NCBI GenBank assembly: GCA_027449865.1
Contig: DAIDKV010000235.1
Span: forward strand, 42,643-106,642
Source of the DNA: Planctomycetales bacterium
GTDB taxonomy: Bacteria; Planctomycetota; Planctomycetia; Isosphaerales; Isosphaeraceae
Reading direction: 5' to 3'
DNA: 64,000 nucleotides
Part shown: positions 26,547 to 35,588 of the stretch, in pieces
Numbering within the stretch: the first letter of the stretch is position 1
Layout: each line of letters begins with the position of its first letter
Made by a program: the position numbers and the translations under genes
The notes under the pieces: model-generated
What the model was told of the DNA's origin: nothing
The model's database searches: none
The model's input: the letters and a program-made list of their open reading frames with translations, nothing else

Positions 26547-27671
26547 ATGAAAAACGACTCGATCCAGCGATGGGAAAAGGCCCGACGCCTCCTTTGCGTC
26601 CGCCTGGATCAACTCGGCGATGTCCTGATGACCACGCCCGCGATCCGGGCACTCCGGGAGTCGGCGGCCGGTCGACAGATCGCGCTCCTGACCTCCTCCT
26701 CGGGCGCCCTCGTCGCGCCGATGATCCCGGAAATCGATGAAGTTCTCGCGTATGATCCGCCATGGATGAAGCTTACTCCGCCGCGCGGTCCTGGCCTCGA
26801 TTTCGCGATGATCGATCGCCTTCGCGAGGGAAAATATGACGCCGCGGCGATCTTCACCGTCTACAGTCAGAACCCCCTCCCCGCGGCGATGCTCTGCTAC
26901 CTGGCGGGAATCCCGCTCCGTCTGGCGCATTGCCGAGAGAACCCTTATCAGCTTCTCACCCACCGTGTCGTCGAAACCGAGCCCGAGTCGGGCGTCCGGC
27001 ACGAGGTCCGCCGACAGCTCGATCTGGTCGCGACCGTGGGTGCCCGAACCACGGAGGAACGGCTCTCGCTCCGACCAACCGACGCCGCCTTCCGCCGGAT
27101 CGACGCGATCCTTCAAGGGCTCGACCTGACGCCCGTTCGTCGATGGGCGGTGGTTCATCCCGGCTCCTCGGCGCCCTCGCGGCGATACCCGCCCGAGAGC
27201 TTCGCCGAGGCCGCTCGCCGGCTCGTCCGCGACGAGGGCTTTCGCATTGTCTTCACCGGTGGACGCGAAGAAGTGGAACTCGTCGACTCGATTCGATCGG
27301 CGATGAAGGCCCCCTCGGTATCGCTCGCGGGAAGGCTGGACCTCGACGAGCTCGCGGCCCTGATCGCGAGGGCACCGATCCTGATCGCGAACAATACCGG
27401 CCCCGCGCATGTCGGGGCCGCGGTCGGCACGCCTGTGGTCGACCTTTATGCCCTGACAAACCTCCAGCACACGCCCTGGAGCGTCCCGAGCCGGGTCCTC
27501 TTCCACGATGTTCCCTGCAAGCCCTGCTACCGGAGCGTCTGCCCGATGGGACATCACGACTGCCTCCGGCTCGTTCCGCCCGGTTTGGTCGTCGAGGCGG
27601 CACGCGAGTTGTTTCAGGCCCAGCAGTTGAGAATCCTCACGACCAGGGAGGACCGATGCGCGCCTCCGTGA
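26547..27671 (+). CDS. glycosyltransferase family 9 (heptosyltransferase-like), second copy
   Basis: A 374-residue GT9 protein. RRLLCVRLDQLGDVLMTTPAIRALR is the N-terminal signature. WAVVHPGSSAPSRRYPPESFAEAARRL and RAPILIANNTGPAHVGAAVGTPVVDLY mark the donor site. A Cys-rich segment near residues 320-335 (HDVPCKPCYRSVCPMGHHDC) is found in many GT9 enzymes of this group and could bind metal. It starts 81 bp after gmhB and overlaps the next gene by 16 bp. Divergence from the first GT9 copy suggests a different acceptor. Confidence 0.87.
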   Translation: MKNDSIQRWEKARRLLCVRLDQLGDVLMTTPAIRALRESAAGRQIALLTSSSGALVAPMIPEIDEVLAYDPPWMKLTPPRGPGLDFAMIDRLREGKYDAAAIFTVYSQNPLPAAMLCYLAGIPLRLAHCRENPYQLLTHRVVETEPESGVRHEVRRQLDLVATVGARTTEERLSLRPTDAAFRRIDAILQGLDLTPVRRWAVVHPGSSAPSRRYPPESFAEAARRLVRDEGFRIVFTGGREEVELVDSIRSAMKAPSVSLAGRLDLDELAALIARAPILIANNTGPAHVGAAVGTPVVDLYALTNLQHTPWSVPSRVLFHDVPCKPCYRSVCPMGHHDCLRLVPPGLVVEAARELFQAQQLRILTTREDRCAPP

Positions 27672-28624
27672 TTATTCCAACCTACCGGCGTCCCCACCTG
27701 CTCGACCGATGCCTCTCGGCAGTCGCGGGGCAGGAGGTCGCTCCCGACGACTTCGAGGTGATCGTGGCCGACGACGCGGCGAGCGAGCAGAGTCGCCGGC
27801 AGGTCGAGCGTCGAGCGGGTCACTTCCCCTTCTCGGTGCGATACCTTGCCGTCACCGCGACCCAGGGACCCGCCGCCGCCCGCAACGCAGGCTGGCGCGC
27901 GGCCCGCGGTCAGATCCTCGCATTCACGGATGATGACTGTATCCCCGATGCTCACTGGCTTCGCGCGGGCCTGGATGCGTTCGAGCGGGACCATCAAATC
28001 GCCGCGGCGACCGGACGGATGGTCGTCCCGCTCCCGGAGAACCCGACCGACTACGAGCGGAACGAGGCCGGGCTGGAGCAGGCCGAGTTCGTCACGGCCA
28101 ATTGCTTTGTCCGTCGGGATATCCTCGACGCGATCGGCGGCTTCGACGAGCAATTCACGGCGGCCTGGCGCGAGGATAGCGACCTGCATTTCCGCCTGCT
28201 GCGCGGAGGCTATCGGATCGTTCGGACGGCCGACGCGGTCGTCGTTCATCCGGTCCGGCCGGCGCCCTGGGGGATCAGCCTGAGTCAGCAGCGGAAGACG
28301 TTTCACGACGCCCTGCTCTTCAAGAAACATCCTCAACTGTACCGGGATCGAATCCGACGCCATCCCCCCTGGGATTATTATGCGAGCGTCGCCGCACTGG
28401 GCACCTCGGTCGCGGGGGCGATTGCTGGAGCGCCGGTCGCGGTCGCGATCGGAACCGGTACCTATCTCGCAATGACGGCCCGGTTCTGTGCCCGCCGCCT
28501 TCAGAGGACCTCGAGCGCCCCGCGTCACGTTGCCGAGATGATCGTCACCTCGGCGCTGATCCCGCCGCTCTCGGTGTTCTGGCGGGTCCGCGGCGCCGTT
28601 CGGTTCGGCGTTCGCTTCTTCTGA
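27656..28624 (+). CDS. glycosyltransferase family 2
   Basis: A 322-residue GT-A enzyme. The N-terminal ASVIIPTYRRPHLLDRCL, the DDF-EVIVADDAAS nucleotide-binding segment, ATQGPAAARNAGW, the metal-binding FTDDDCIPDAHWL, and the acceptor-site GGFDEQFTAAWREDSDLHFRL form a complete GT2 set. The C-terminal 100 residues hold two or three hydrophobic segments (VAALGTSVAGAIAGAPVAVAIG, VTSALIPPLSVFW), so it is probably membrane-attached. GGGAGG precedes the ATG. The long upstream frame is a shadow of the GT9 gene. It is part of the glycan operon. Confidence 0.88.
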   Translation: MRASVIIPTYRRPHLLDRCLSAVAGQEVAPDDFEVIVADDAASEQSRRQVERRAGHFPFSVRYLAVTATQGPAAARNAGWRAARGQILAFTDDDCIPDAHWLRAGLDAFERDHQIAAATGRMVVPLPENPTDYERNEAGLEQAEFVTANCFVRRDILDAIGGFDEQFTAAWREDSDLHFRLLRGGYRIVRTADAVVVHPVRPAPWGISLSQQRKTFHDALLFKKHPQLYRDRIRRHPPWDYYASVAALGTSVAGAIAGAPVAVAIGTGTYLAMTARFCARRLQRTSSAPRHVAEMIVTSALIPPLSVFWRVRGAVRFGVRFF

Positions 28625-28654
28625 CACTCCTCCACCTCGCCCGGAGCCAGACTG

Positions 28655-29653
28655 ATGGAACTGCCTCGATTCCTCCAGATCGAACCGGTCGGTCAGTGCA
28701 ACCTCCGATGCCGGATGTGCCCGATCCAGTTCCGGCAAGACGGTCCTCCGCATGGCCCACCCGCGTTCATGGATTTCGATCTCTTCACAAAACTTCTCGA
28801 CCAGTTCCCCGACCTGAACGAGATTCAGTTGCAGGGGCTTGGCGAGCCGATGATGCACCCTCGATTCTTCGAGATGGTCCGCCAGGCGACCGAGCGGGGA
28901 ATCCGGGTCGGCACCAACTCGAACCTCACGCTACTCAACGCCCGACGAGCCGAATTGTGCGTGACGAGCGGCCTGGCCGAGCTGCACGCCTCGATCGACG
29001 GAGCCTCGGCCGCGACCTATGAGGAGATTCGGGTCCGGGCCCACTTCAACCGGATCGTCCGCAACCTGGAGAGGCTGGTCGAAACGCGTCGCCGGCTGGA
29101 AAGCGAGACGCCCAGGGTCAACATCGTCGCCGTGGTGATGCGGCGCAACCTCGACGAGATCCCCGACCTGGTCCGCCTGGCGCGCCGGCTGGAGGTCGGG
29201 CAGGTCTTCGTCCAGCACCTCTGCCATGATTTCGGCGAATCCAGCCTGCCGGGACACTACGCCCCGATGCGCGACTTCGTCGAGGCGCAAACGCTGCGGA
29301 ACGAAAATCCCGGGCGGATCGACCAGATATTCGACGAGGCCCGATCGGTCGCCAGGGAACTGGGTATCGACCTCCGCCTGCCGCGCACCCGGCCAAGACT
29401 CCATCCCCCCGGCACACCCGGGCGCAAGCGCTGCCACTGGCCCTGGACGGGTGCTTATGTTAGCTATCAAGGTCTGGCGATGCCCTGTTGCATGGTCGCC
29501 ACGCCCGATCGAATTCACCTCGGCGACATGGCTGAAAAGGGCGTCGAGACCATCTGGAACGGGCCCGAATACACCGCGTTCCGCGAGGCCCTTGACTCGG
29601 ATGAACCGCCCGAAGTCTGCCGGTCGTGCGCGATCTATTCGGGCACCTTTTGA
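28655..29653 (+). CDS. radical SAM/SPASM protein of the glycan operon
   Basis: A 332-residue radical SAM enzyme. The cluster motif is CNLRCRMC (Cys15, Cys19, Cys22). GLGEPMMHPRFF and ELHASIDGAS follow as the usual radical SAM core segments. A C-terminal SPASM-type region contains CHWPWTGAYVSYQGLAMPCCM and CRSCAIY, which should hold an auxiliary Fe-S cluster. SPASM enzymes modify peptides, but relatives sit in sugar-modification loci. It is 30 bp after the GT2 gene on the same strand. The substrate is unknown; sugar or lipid-carrier modification is inferred from context only. Confidence 0.85.
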   Translation: MELPRFLQIEPVGQCNLRCRMCPIQFRQDGPPHGPPAFMDFDLFTKLLDQFPDLNEIQLQGLGEPMMHPRFFEMVRQATERGIRVGTNSNLTLLNARRAELCVTSGLAELHASIDGASAATYEEIRVRAHFNRIVRNLERLVETRRRLESETPRVNIVAVVMRRNLDEIPDLVRLARRLEVGQVFVQHLCHDFGESSLPGHYAPMRDFVEAQTLRNENPGRIDQIFDEARSVARELGIDLRLPRTRPRLHPPGTPGRKRCHWPWTGAYVSYQGLAMPCCMVATPDRIHLGDMAEKGVETIWNGPEYTAFREALDSDEPPEVCRSCAIYSGTF

Positions 29654-29748
29654 GCCCCCACACACACGAGGCACGTGATTTGCCCGGTACATCGATCAGC
29701 GCAGGACCGGCCGCGATCGCACCCGATGTTACAGGTGAGGAGGTTCGG

Positions 29749-30255
29749 ATGTGGCCGACTTTGCTGGCTGACTCGGTCTTCGACGACAGGTACAAGCTTA
29801 CCGACCTGCTCAGCGCAGCCGGCGCGACCATTGGAATCATCATCGCCGGAACGATTTTCCTTCAGTTCATCAACACCAAGTACCTGGATCTCTCGGGGCG
29901 TTATCGCGAGCTGGCCAGCGAGTACCGGGGTGTCCCAGGCGAACACGGGCGGCATGGACCGCTCCGGTCGCTGATTCAGCGATACCGTCGGCGGCTGATT
30001 CTGCTGAACCGTGCCTCGTGGATCTCGGCGGTCGCGCTGCTCTGCCTGCTGGTCGCGGTCTTGCTCGGGGGGTTGTCGATCCTGTTCCCACCAATCGTGG
30101 CGTTCCGGGCCGGCGGCACATTCGGGCTGATGCTGGGCCTCTTATTGATAGGAATTGCGGTTTTCATGAACTTGATGGAAAGCATACTGGCGCGATCCGA
30201 GATCGGTGATGAGATCGCGGATCTGGACGAAGAAGCGCGTCAGGTCGCCTGCTAA
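29749..30255 (+). CDS. DUF2721 family membrane protein
   Basis: A 168-residue integral membrane protein with three predicted segments: LLSAAGATIGIIIAGTIFLQFI, WISAVALLCLLVAVLLGGLSIL and FGLMLGLLLIGIAVFMNLM. Between the first two lies a basic helical loop with NTKYLDLSGRYRELASEYRG and YRRRLILLNRASW, which is typical of DUF2721. GAGGAGG precedes the ATG; the longer frame from 29626 overlaps the radical SAM gene. Function of the family is unknown. It is separated from the glycan operon by 95 bp and probably not functionally linked. Confidence 0.8.
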   Translation: MWPTLLADSVFDDRYKLTDLLSAAGATIGIIIAGTIFLQFINTKYLDLSGRYRELASEYRGVPGEHGRHGPLRSLIQRYRRRLILLNRASWISAVALLCLLVAVLLGGLSILFPPIVAFRAGGTFGLMLGLLLIGIAVFMNLMESILARSEIGDEIADLDEEARQVAC

Positions 30256-30281
30256 ATAGTGCCACGGAGTGCCGCTGAGTC

Positions 30282-33200
30282 TCAGGAGTGATGGTGCAAG
30301 GCACGGCGAGGGATTTTCCTGGCGGGATGGTGCAAAATCGCGGTCGAGAGGTCGAAAGTGGTACTGTTGAGGCCATCGGCGGAGACCTGAATGATCAGGG
30401 TCTCGCCTCTGGGAATGGCCCGCGGAACAAGCCCCGTGAAGCTGGCGAGACCGTTCACGGCCGTGACGGTATGGACCACTCGCAGAGTCGATCGCCCCCG
30501 ATGCCCGATCAACGCGATGGTCACCGGCCCGTTGTACGTGCTGGCTGGACTTCCGGAAGCGTTCAGGACATCGACCGTAAGGTTGAAGGAGCGGCCCGAC
30601 CCGATCGTGGGCGGCGGACCAACGAAGGCCAGCGCCGCCGGAGGATCGAAGGCGGAGATCGGCGCCGTGGTCGCCGGGGCAAAACCTGGCGCGCTCGCTC
30701 GGATCGTGTAGCCAGCCCCAGCGGCTACGAGCGTTAGACCGTAGAAGGTGGCCTGGCCCTGCTGGACCGGCATCATCAGGGTCCCGCCGAGCGAGGCGCC
30801 GGGAGGCCCACCCACCATGGCCAGCGTGACCAGCCCGTTGTACGAAAGATCAAGGGCACCCTGAGCCGTATCGACCTGGACGGTGAGATTGAAATATCGG
30901 CCTGCTTCGGCGATCGTCGGCTGCGCTGAGATCGCAAGGTAGGGCGTCGCGACGGGTGTCGTGGAACTGCCGCCCGAGGGTGCTGTTGTCGTCGTTGTGG
31001 GCGTGGGAGTCGTCGAGGTGGGCGAAGGAGTAGGTGTCGGGGTGGGTGTTACGATGACCGTCCCCGCGGCGGCGACACTGAACGGGCTGGTCGTCACCGG
31101 AGGCAGGCCGGAGCCAGTAACCTGGAGCGTGAACGGCGACCCTGCGTTTGGAAGGCTCAGTCCATCGAACGACGCCACGCCACTAATCACCGGCGCGGTG
31201 AGTGAACCGCCGAGAGCGCCCTCGGTCCCCGAGTTGGTAGGCGCGATCGCGAGGTTGCCGGCATAGCCGACGACCGTGTTGCCGTACTGGTCCTCGACGG
31301 CGACGGCGACGTTGAACGGAGCGCCAGCGTCGACGGCCGCGGGAGGCTGGATCGCCACCGCGAGCTGCGAGGCCGAGGCGGCCGTCACGAGGAACGCCGG
31401 TGTATTCGACGGAGCCAGTCCACCGCTCGCCGCCTGGATCGTGTAGCCGATCCCGGCCTGGTCGAGGGTCAGACCGCTGAAGCTGGCGACGCCGTTGGTG
31501 AGCTGAGCGCTGGTCACCCCGCCAAGGACGCCTCCTGTCGGGTTGCTCGCCAGGCCGATGACCACCCCACCGTTGAACGCCGTATCCACATTCCCCTTCG
31601 CGTCCTCAGCAGCCACCGAGAACCCGAACGTCGTCCCGGCGACAATTCGCCCGGGCGGTGGCGTGATGATGACCAGTTGCGAGGCCGCGGGTGCGGGCGT
31701 CACGCCAAAGGTCAGAAGCCCAAGCGAGGCCGAGGGAGCCAGCCCAACGCTGCTCGCCTGGAGTGTGTAGCCGGTACCGGGCTGGCTCACCGTGAGCCCG
31801 GCAAACGTCGCGAGCCCATTCGAGAATCCCTGGATCGTCGAGCCGCCGAAGATTCCGCCGCCCGGGTTGTTCGAGAGGGCCAGGGTCGCGCTGCCGGTGT
31901 ATGTGGGATCGACGTTGCCATACGGGTCTTCAGCCGCCAGCACCAGCTCAAAGGCCGCGCCCGCGACCACCGACGACGGCGGCGGCGAGAGCGCCACGAG
32001 CTGGGTCGCGGCGCCAGCCTTCACGTCCACCGGGAACGAGCTGGTCGACATCGACGTCGGCACATCGGTACTTGTGCTGGTCGCCTGCATCGCGTAGCCC
32101 TCGGCGGCGACATGAATCGTCAGCCCACTGAACGTCGCGATGCCCGCGTTGAACGGCTCGGTCGCCGATCCTCCCAGCGAGGTCCGGCCGGGATTGGTGG
32201 TGAGGGCCACCGTCACGGTCCCTGGGAACGACGTATTCACGTTGCCGTACGAGTCCTCGGCCGCGACGACCAGGCCGAACCCGGCGCCGGCCGTGACATC
32301 GCCGGGCGGCGGCGTCGTGACAACGAGCTTCGCGACCGTCCCAGCGGTCACAGTGAAGGGGGCTGTCGTGACCGAGGTCAACCCGCTCGCCGAAACCTGA
32401 AGCGTGAAGTCGGTCCCGGCATTGACAAGGCTCAGTCCGGAGAACATGCCCACGCCACCGGTCACCGAGGCGGTCAGGGGACCGCCAAGTGCTCCCTCAA
32501 CCTGAGGACTGCTCGCGGCGACCGCGAGATTCCCGCTGTAGTCGGCCACGCGATTACCGTACGTGTCCTCGATCGCGACGGAGAGTCCGAATGGCTCTCC
32601 AGCCACCACAGAAGAGGGAGGGGACGACGTCACGATCATCTGCGAGGCCGAAGCTGGCTGCACAGTCAGCGGTATTCCGACCGTCGGAGCCAGTCCGGCG
32701 CTCAGGGCGACGATTTGATAACCGGATCCGGCCGTGTCAAGCGAGAGCGTGGTGATCGGAGCCAGGCCGTTGCTGAAGGGAACGTTGACCTGCCCCGAGA
32801 GTGATCCACCACCCGAGAGCGCGACGGTCACCGTACCGGTCGTCCCGGGGAAGACATTGTCGAACGCGTCGGCCTCGGCCAGAACCATTCCAAATGTGGC
32901 GCCCGCGGTCACCGTCGCCGGCGGCGGCGAGACCACAATCAGGTGAGTCGCGGTTGCGGCGTCAACGGCGATCGGAGGAGACTGGGTGCCGCTGACACCG
33001 ATCGAGGTCGTCACGACCGAGAGCACCGTGTTCCCAGCCGTGTCGAGGTGGAGATTGGAAAAATCGGCGACGCCAGCAACCGCGGCCACGGTGACCGTCC
33101 CGCCAGAGTTGCTCAGACCGCTGACCGTCACGTTCCCGGTGAAGCTGGTATCCACATTCCCCGCCGCATCCTCCGCCGAGATGCTCATCGCGAACGATGT

Positions 33201-33350
33201 CCCGGCTGTCAGCGTCGACGGCGGCGGCGAGGTCACGACGAGTTGCGATGCCGAGGGAGTCAGTCGGACTTCCAGCGGCTCGATCCAGGGGCAGTACGAT
33301 CGCCGGGCTCGGTGCGGCGTCTCCGATCGCGGGCGCGCGCGGGGCGGCAT
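30282..33350 (-). CDS. large secreted/surface protein with nine Ig-like repeats
   Basis: A 1022-residue protein. The N-terminus is basic and contains WIEPLEVRLTPSA, the LEPLE-R-L motif that recurs at the start of many exported planctomycete proteins. About nine repeats of 90-110 residues follow. Each begins with a variant of ASQLVVTSPPP...AGxxFGLxVAAEDxxGN and continues with xxGNVTVAL, then a GGxL/F...GVAxFSGLxLxxAGxxYTLQAxS tail. This pattern fits Ig-like/filamin-type adhesin repeats. A Thr/Pro-rich spacer (about residues 770-810) separates repeat 7 from repeats 8-9. The C-terminus is basic and His-rich. No catalytic domain is evident; a structural or adhesive role is likely. GGAGAG favours this ATG over one 18 bp upstream. 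Confidence 0.85.
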   Translation of the reverse strand: MPPRARPRSETPHRARRSYCPWIEPLEVRLTPSASQLVVTSPPPSTLTAGTSFAMSISAEDAAGNVDTSFTGNVTVSGLSNSGGTVTVAAVAGVADFSNLHLDTAGNTVLSVVTTSIGVSGTQSPPIAVDAATATHLIVVSPPPATVTAGATFGMVLAEADAFDNVFPGTTGTVTVALSGGGSLSGQVNVPFSNGLAPITTLSLDTAGSGYQIVALSAGLAPTVGIPLTVQPASASQMIVTSSPPSSVVAGEPFGLSVAIEDTYGNRVADYSGNLAVAASSPQVEGALGGPLTASVTGGVGMFSGLSLVNAGTDFTLQVSASGLTSVTTAPFTVTAGTVAKLVVTTPPPGDVTAGAGFGLVVAAEDSYGNVNTSFPGTVTVALTTNPGRTSLGGSATEPFNAGIATFSGLTIHVAAEGYAMQATSTSTDVPTSMSTSSFPVDVKAGAATQLVALSPPPSSVVAGAAFELVLAAEDPYGNVDPTYTGSATLALSNNPGGGIFGGSTIQGFSNGLATFAGLTVSQPGTGYTLQASSVGLAPSASLGLLTFGVTPAPAASQLVIITPPPGRIVAGTTFGFSVAAEDAKGNVDTAFNGGVVIGLASNPTGGVLGGVTSAQLTNGVASFSGLTLDQAGIGYTIQAASGGLAPSNTPAFLVTAASASQLAVAIQPPAAVDAGAPFNVAVAVEDQYGNTVVGYAGNLAIAPTNSGTEGALGGSLTAPVISGVASFDGLSLPNAGSPFTLQVTGSGLPPVTTSPFSVAAAGTVIVTPTPTPTPSPTSTTPTPTTTTTAPSGGSSTTPVATPYLAISAQPTIAEAGRYFNLTVQVDTAQGALDLSYNGLVTLAMVGGPPGASLGGTLMMPVQQGQATFYGLTLVAAGAGYTIRASAPGFAPATTAPISAFDPPAALAFVGPPPTIGSGRSFNLTVDVLNASGSPASTYNGPVTIALIGHRGRSTLRVVHTVTAVNGLASFTGLVPRAIPRGETLIIQVSADGLNSTTFDLSTAILHHPARKIPRRALHHHS

Positions 33351-33458
33351 GGGGGACTCTCCAGGCATTCGTGGCGTCGCTATCTCCCTAGCCTACGACG
33401 CCAGCGGCCAGGATCCGCCTCCATCGCCCAGGATTTCCCGAGCCGACCCGCACCAGAA

Positions 33459-34019
33459 TCAGGAGCCTCGATCCTGTTCTCGGAGAAATCGTCGGTTGCG
33501 ATCGATGTGATAATGGCAGAGCGCGATGGCGCAGGCGTCAGCGACGTCGTGGGGCTCGGGGAGTCGGTCCAGGCCCAGTTCGGTCATGATCGCGTGCTGG
33601 ACCTGAGACTTCGGGGCGCGTCCGCTTCCGGTGAGCGTCTTCTTGATCCGGGTCGGAGCATAGCCGACAACCGGTGTCTCGCGGAGCGCCGCGGCCAGCA
33701 CGATCACGCCCCTCGCATGAGCCATCAGGATCGAGGTTCGGGGGAAGTTGACGTGGCTGTGGACCTGCTCCAGCGCCACGGCGCCAGAGGGGAAGGCTTC
33801 CAGCACCTCGACGATCCCCCGGTGAATCCAGGCCAGCCGATCACCCATCGTCTTGCAGCCGGCGCCGGGTCGAATCACACCGGCCTCGACCACGAAGGCC
33901 CCGCGCGCCGAGGGCTCAACAACCGCATACCCCGTCACGTTCAGGCCGGGATCGATCCCCACGACCCGGTCGATCACGGCGGGATTCCGGGTCGTTGCAT
34001 CGCTCGAGGCGGTGGCCAT
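33459..34019 (-). CDS. ruvC: Holliday junction endonuclease RuvC
   Basis: A 186-residue resolvase that cleaves Holliday junctions with RuvAB. Catalytic acidic residues sit in GIDPGLNVTGYAVVE (Asp23), ALEQVHSHVN (Glu) and HDVADACAIALCH (the final Asp/His cluster). PTRIKKTLTGSGRAPKSQVQ is the DNA-binding segment. It has a short non-conserved N-terminal extension of about 18 residues before VVGIDPG. The frame runs on upstream but without family similarity. It follows cysS on the minus strand by 89 bp; ruvA and ruvB are not in the window. Confidence 0.93.
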   Translation of the reverse strand: MATASSDATTRNPAVIDRVVGIDPGLNVTGYAVVEPSARGAFVVEAGVIRPGAGCKTMGDRLAWIHRGIVEVLEAFPSGAVALEQVHSHVNFPRTSILMAHARGVIVLAAALRETPVVGYAPTRIKKTLTGSGRAPKSQVQHAIMTELGLDRLPEPHDVADACAIALCHYHIDRNRRFLREQDRGS

Positions 34020-34108
34020 CGGGCTTGGTCTCCTTCCTGGAGGCGCTGGATTCCACGACGGGAGTTCGGGCGCCGGCACCAGCCACGCCCGGACGCCCCC
34101 CTCCTGGT

Positions 34109-35587
34109 TCAATTCTTGCGCGGCTCGATTCGCCACCGGGAGCCGTCGGTCCGATCCTCGATGACGACGCCGAGGCCGACGAGTCGGTCGCGAACCTCAT
34201 CGGCGAGGGCGAAGTTCTTCTCCTTGCGAAGGCGGTTGCGAAGGTCGACCAGCAGCAAGAGCAGGTCGTTGGTCAGCGCGCCTTCGGGAACCTCTGGCTG
34301 GGCAGGCGCCCGAAGGAAGAGGCCGAGGATCGCGGTCAGCTCACGGAGGATCCGCATTCCCGATCGATACTCTTCGAGCCGGCCGGGGCGGACGAGGTCT
34401 GGCTCGTTCCCAAACCGGTTCAGCGCGTGAACGATCTCGAAGAGCTCTCCGAGCGCTCCTCCTGTGTTGAAGTCGTCGTCCATCGCATCGAGGAACCGCT
34501 CGCGGTGCTCACCGACCTCGCGAAGCATCGCCGAGCCGCCGGGGTCGAGGTCGTGTCGATGTGCCGGCGCCTCCATCGCATGGAACGACTCGCCGGTGAG
34601 TTCGGCAAATCGTTCGAAGGCCCGGGTGAAGGTCTGCAAGCCGCGGTCGATCTCGTCGAGTCGACCGGGTCCGAAGTCGATCGGCCGCCGATAGTGGCTG
34701 GAGAGCAGGAGCGCCCGCAAGGTGTCGGGGGCATGTGCTCTGAGCAGATCGCTCATCAGGACAACCGTCTCGGGGTCGGACTTGGAGATCTTCCGCCCCT
34801 TGTTCGTGAGCAGGCCATTGTGCAGCCAGAACGTGGCGAAGGTCTCACCGCTGAAGCACTCGGACTGCACGAGTTCATTCTCGTGATGCGGAAAGACCAG
34901 GTCGACACCCCCGCCGTGGATGTCGAAGTGCCGGCCGAGGATTTTCATGCTCATCGCCGAGCATTCGATGTGCCACCCGGGTCGGCCGGATCCCCAGGGA
35001 CTCTCCCACGAGGGCTCGCCGGGCTTCGAGCGTTTCCAGAGCGCGAAGTCGCCGGGATGGCGCTTCAGCGCGGTCGGCTCGATCCGGGCGCCGGCCATGA
35101 GTTCCTCGGGGTCTCGATGGCTGAGCTTACCGTAATCGGGCGCCTTGCCGACCTCGAAGTAGACGTCCCCACCCGACTCGTAGGCGAACCCTTTCGCGAT
35201 CAGCTCGCGATTGATCTCGATAATCTCGGCGATGTGCTCCGTGGCACGAGGCATCCGGTCGATCCCGTCAACCGAGAGCGCCGAGAGGCAATCGAGGTAA
35301 TCGCGAGTGACGCGCCCGGCCAGTTCGGCGACGGTCGTTCCTTCCTTTTGCGCCTGGACGATGAGCTTGTCGTCGACGTCGGTGATGTTGACGACCCAGG
35401 TAACCTCGTATCCGGCGTAGGTGAGGTATCGCTTGATTGTGTCGAAGATGACCGGGCCGACCATATGGCCGATGTGGCTGGGCGAGTAGACCGTCGGACC
35501 GCAGACGTACATCCCGACCTTGCCGGGGACGACGGTCCGGAAGGGCTCCTTGGCCTGGGTCATCGTGTTATAGACGCGCAGCGGCAT
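34109..35587 (-). CDS. cysS: cysteinyl-tRNA synthetase
   Basis: A 492-residue class I synthetase charging tRNA-Cys. YVCGPTVYSPSHIGHM contains the zinc-ligand Cys29 and HIGH motif (38-41). The remaining zinc ligands appear in WHIECSAM and FPHHENELVQSE. The KMSKS loop reads KISKS, a common variant. The DALR anticodon-binding region and C-terminal LADEVRDRLVGLGVVIEDRTDGSRW are intact. Its ATG is one base after the ispF stop, so the two are translationally coupled. Class I fold and length are normal. Confidence 0.96.
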   Translation of the reverse strand: MPLRVYNTMTQAKEPFRTVVPGKVGMYVCGPTVYSPSHIGHMVGPVIFDTIKRYLTYAGYEVTWVVNITDVDDKLIVQAQKEGTTVAELAGRVTRDYLDCLSALSVDGIDRMPRATEHIAEIIEINRELIAKGFAYESGGDVYFEVGKAPDYGKLSHRDPEELMAGARIEPTALKRHPGDFALWKRSKPGEPSWESPWGSGRPGWHIECSAMSMKILGRHFDIHGGGVDLVFPHHENELVQSECFSGETFATFWLHNGLLTNKGRKISKSDPETVVLMSDLLRAHAPDTLRALLLSSHYRRPIDFGPGRLDEIDRGLQTFTRAFERFAELTGESFHAMEAPAHRHDLDPGGSAMLREVGEHRERFLDAMDDDFNTGGALGELFEIVHALNRFGNEPDLVRPGRLEEYRSGMRILRELTAILGLFLRAPAQPEVPEGALTNDLLLLLVDLRNRLRKEKNFALADEVRDRLVGLGVVIEDRTDGSRWRIEPRKN

Positions 35588-35588
35588 G

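Noticed and set aside
31677..34430. Long plus-strand frames opposite the Ig-like repeat protein and ruvC
   Set aside because: Arg/His/Gly-rich with no motif; the minus strand has coherent repeats and a full RuvC.
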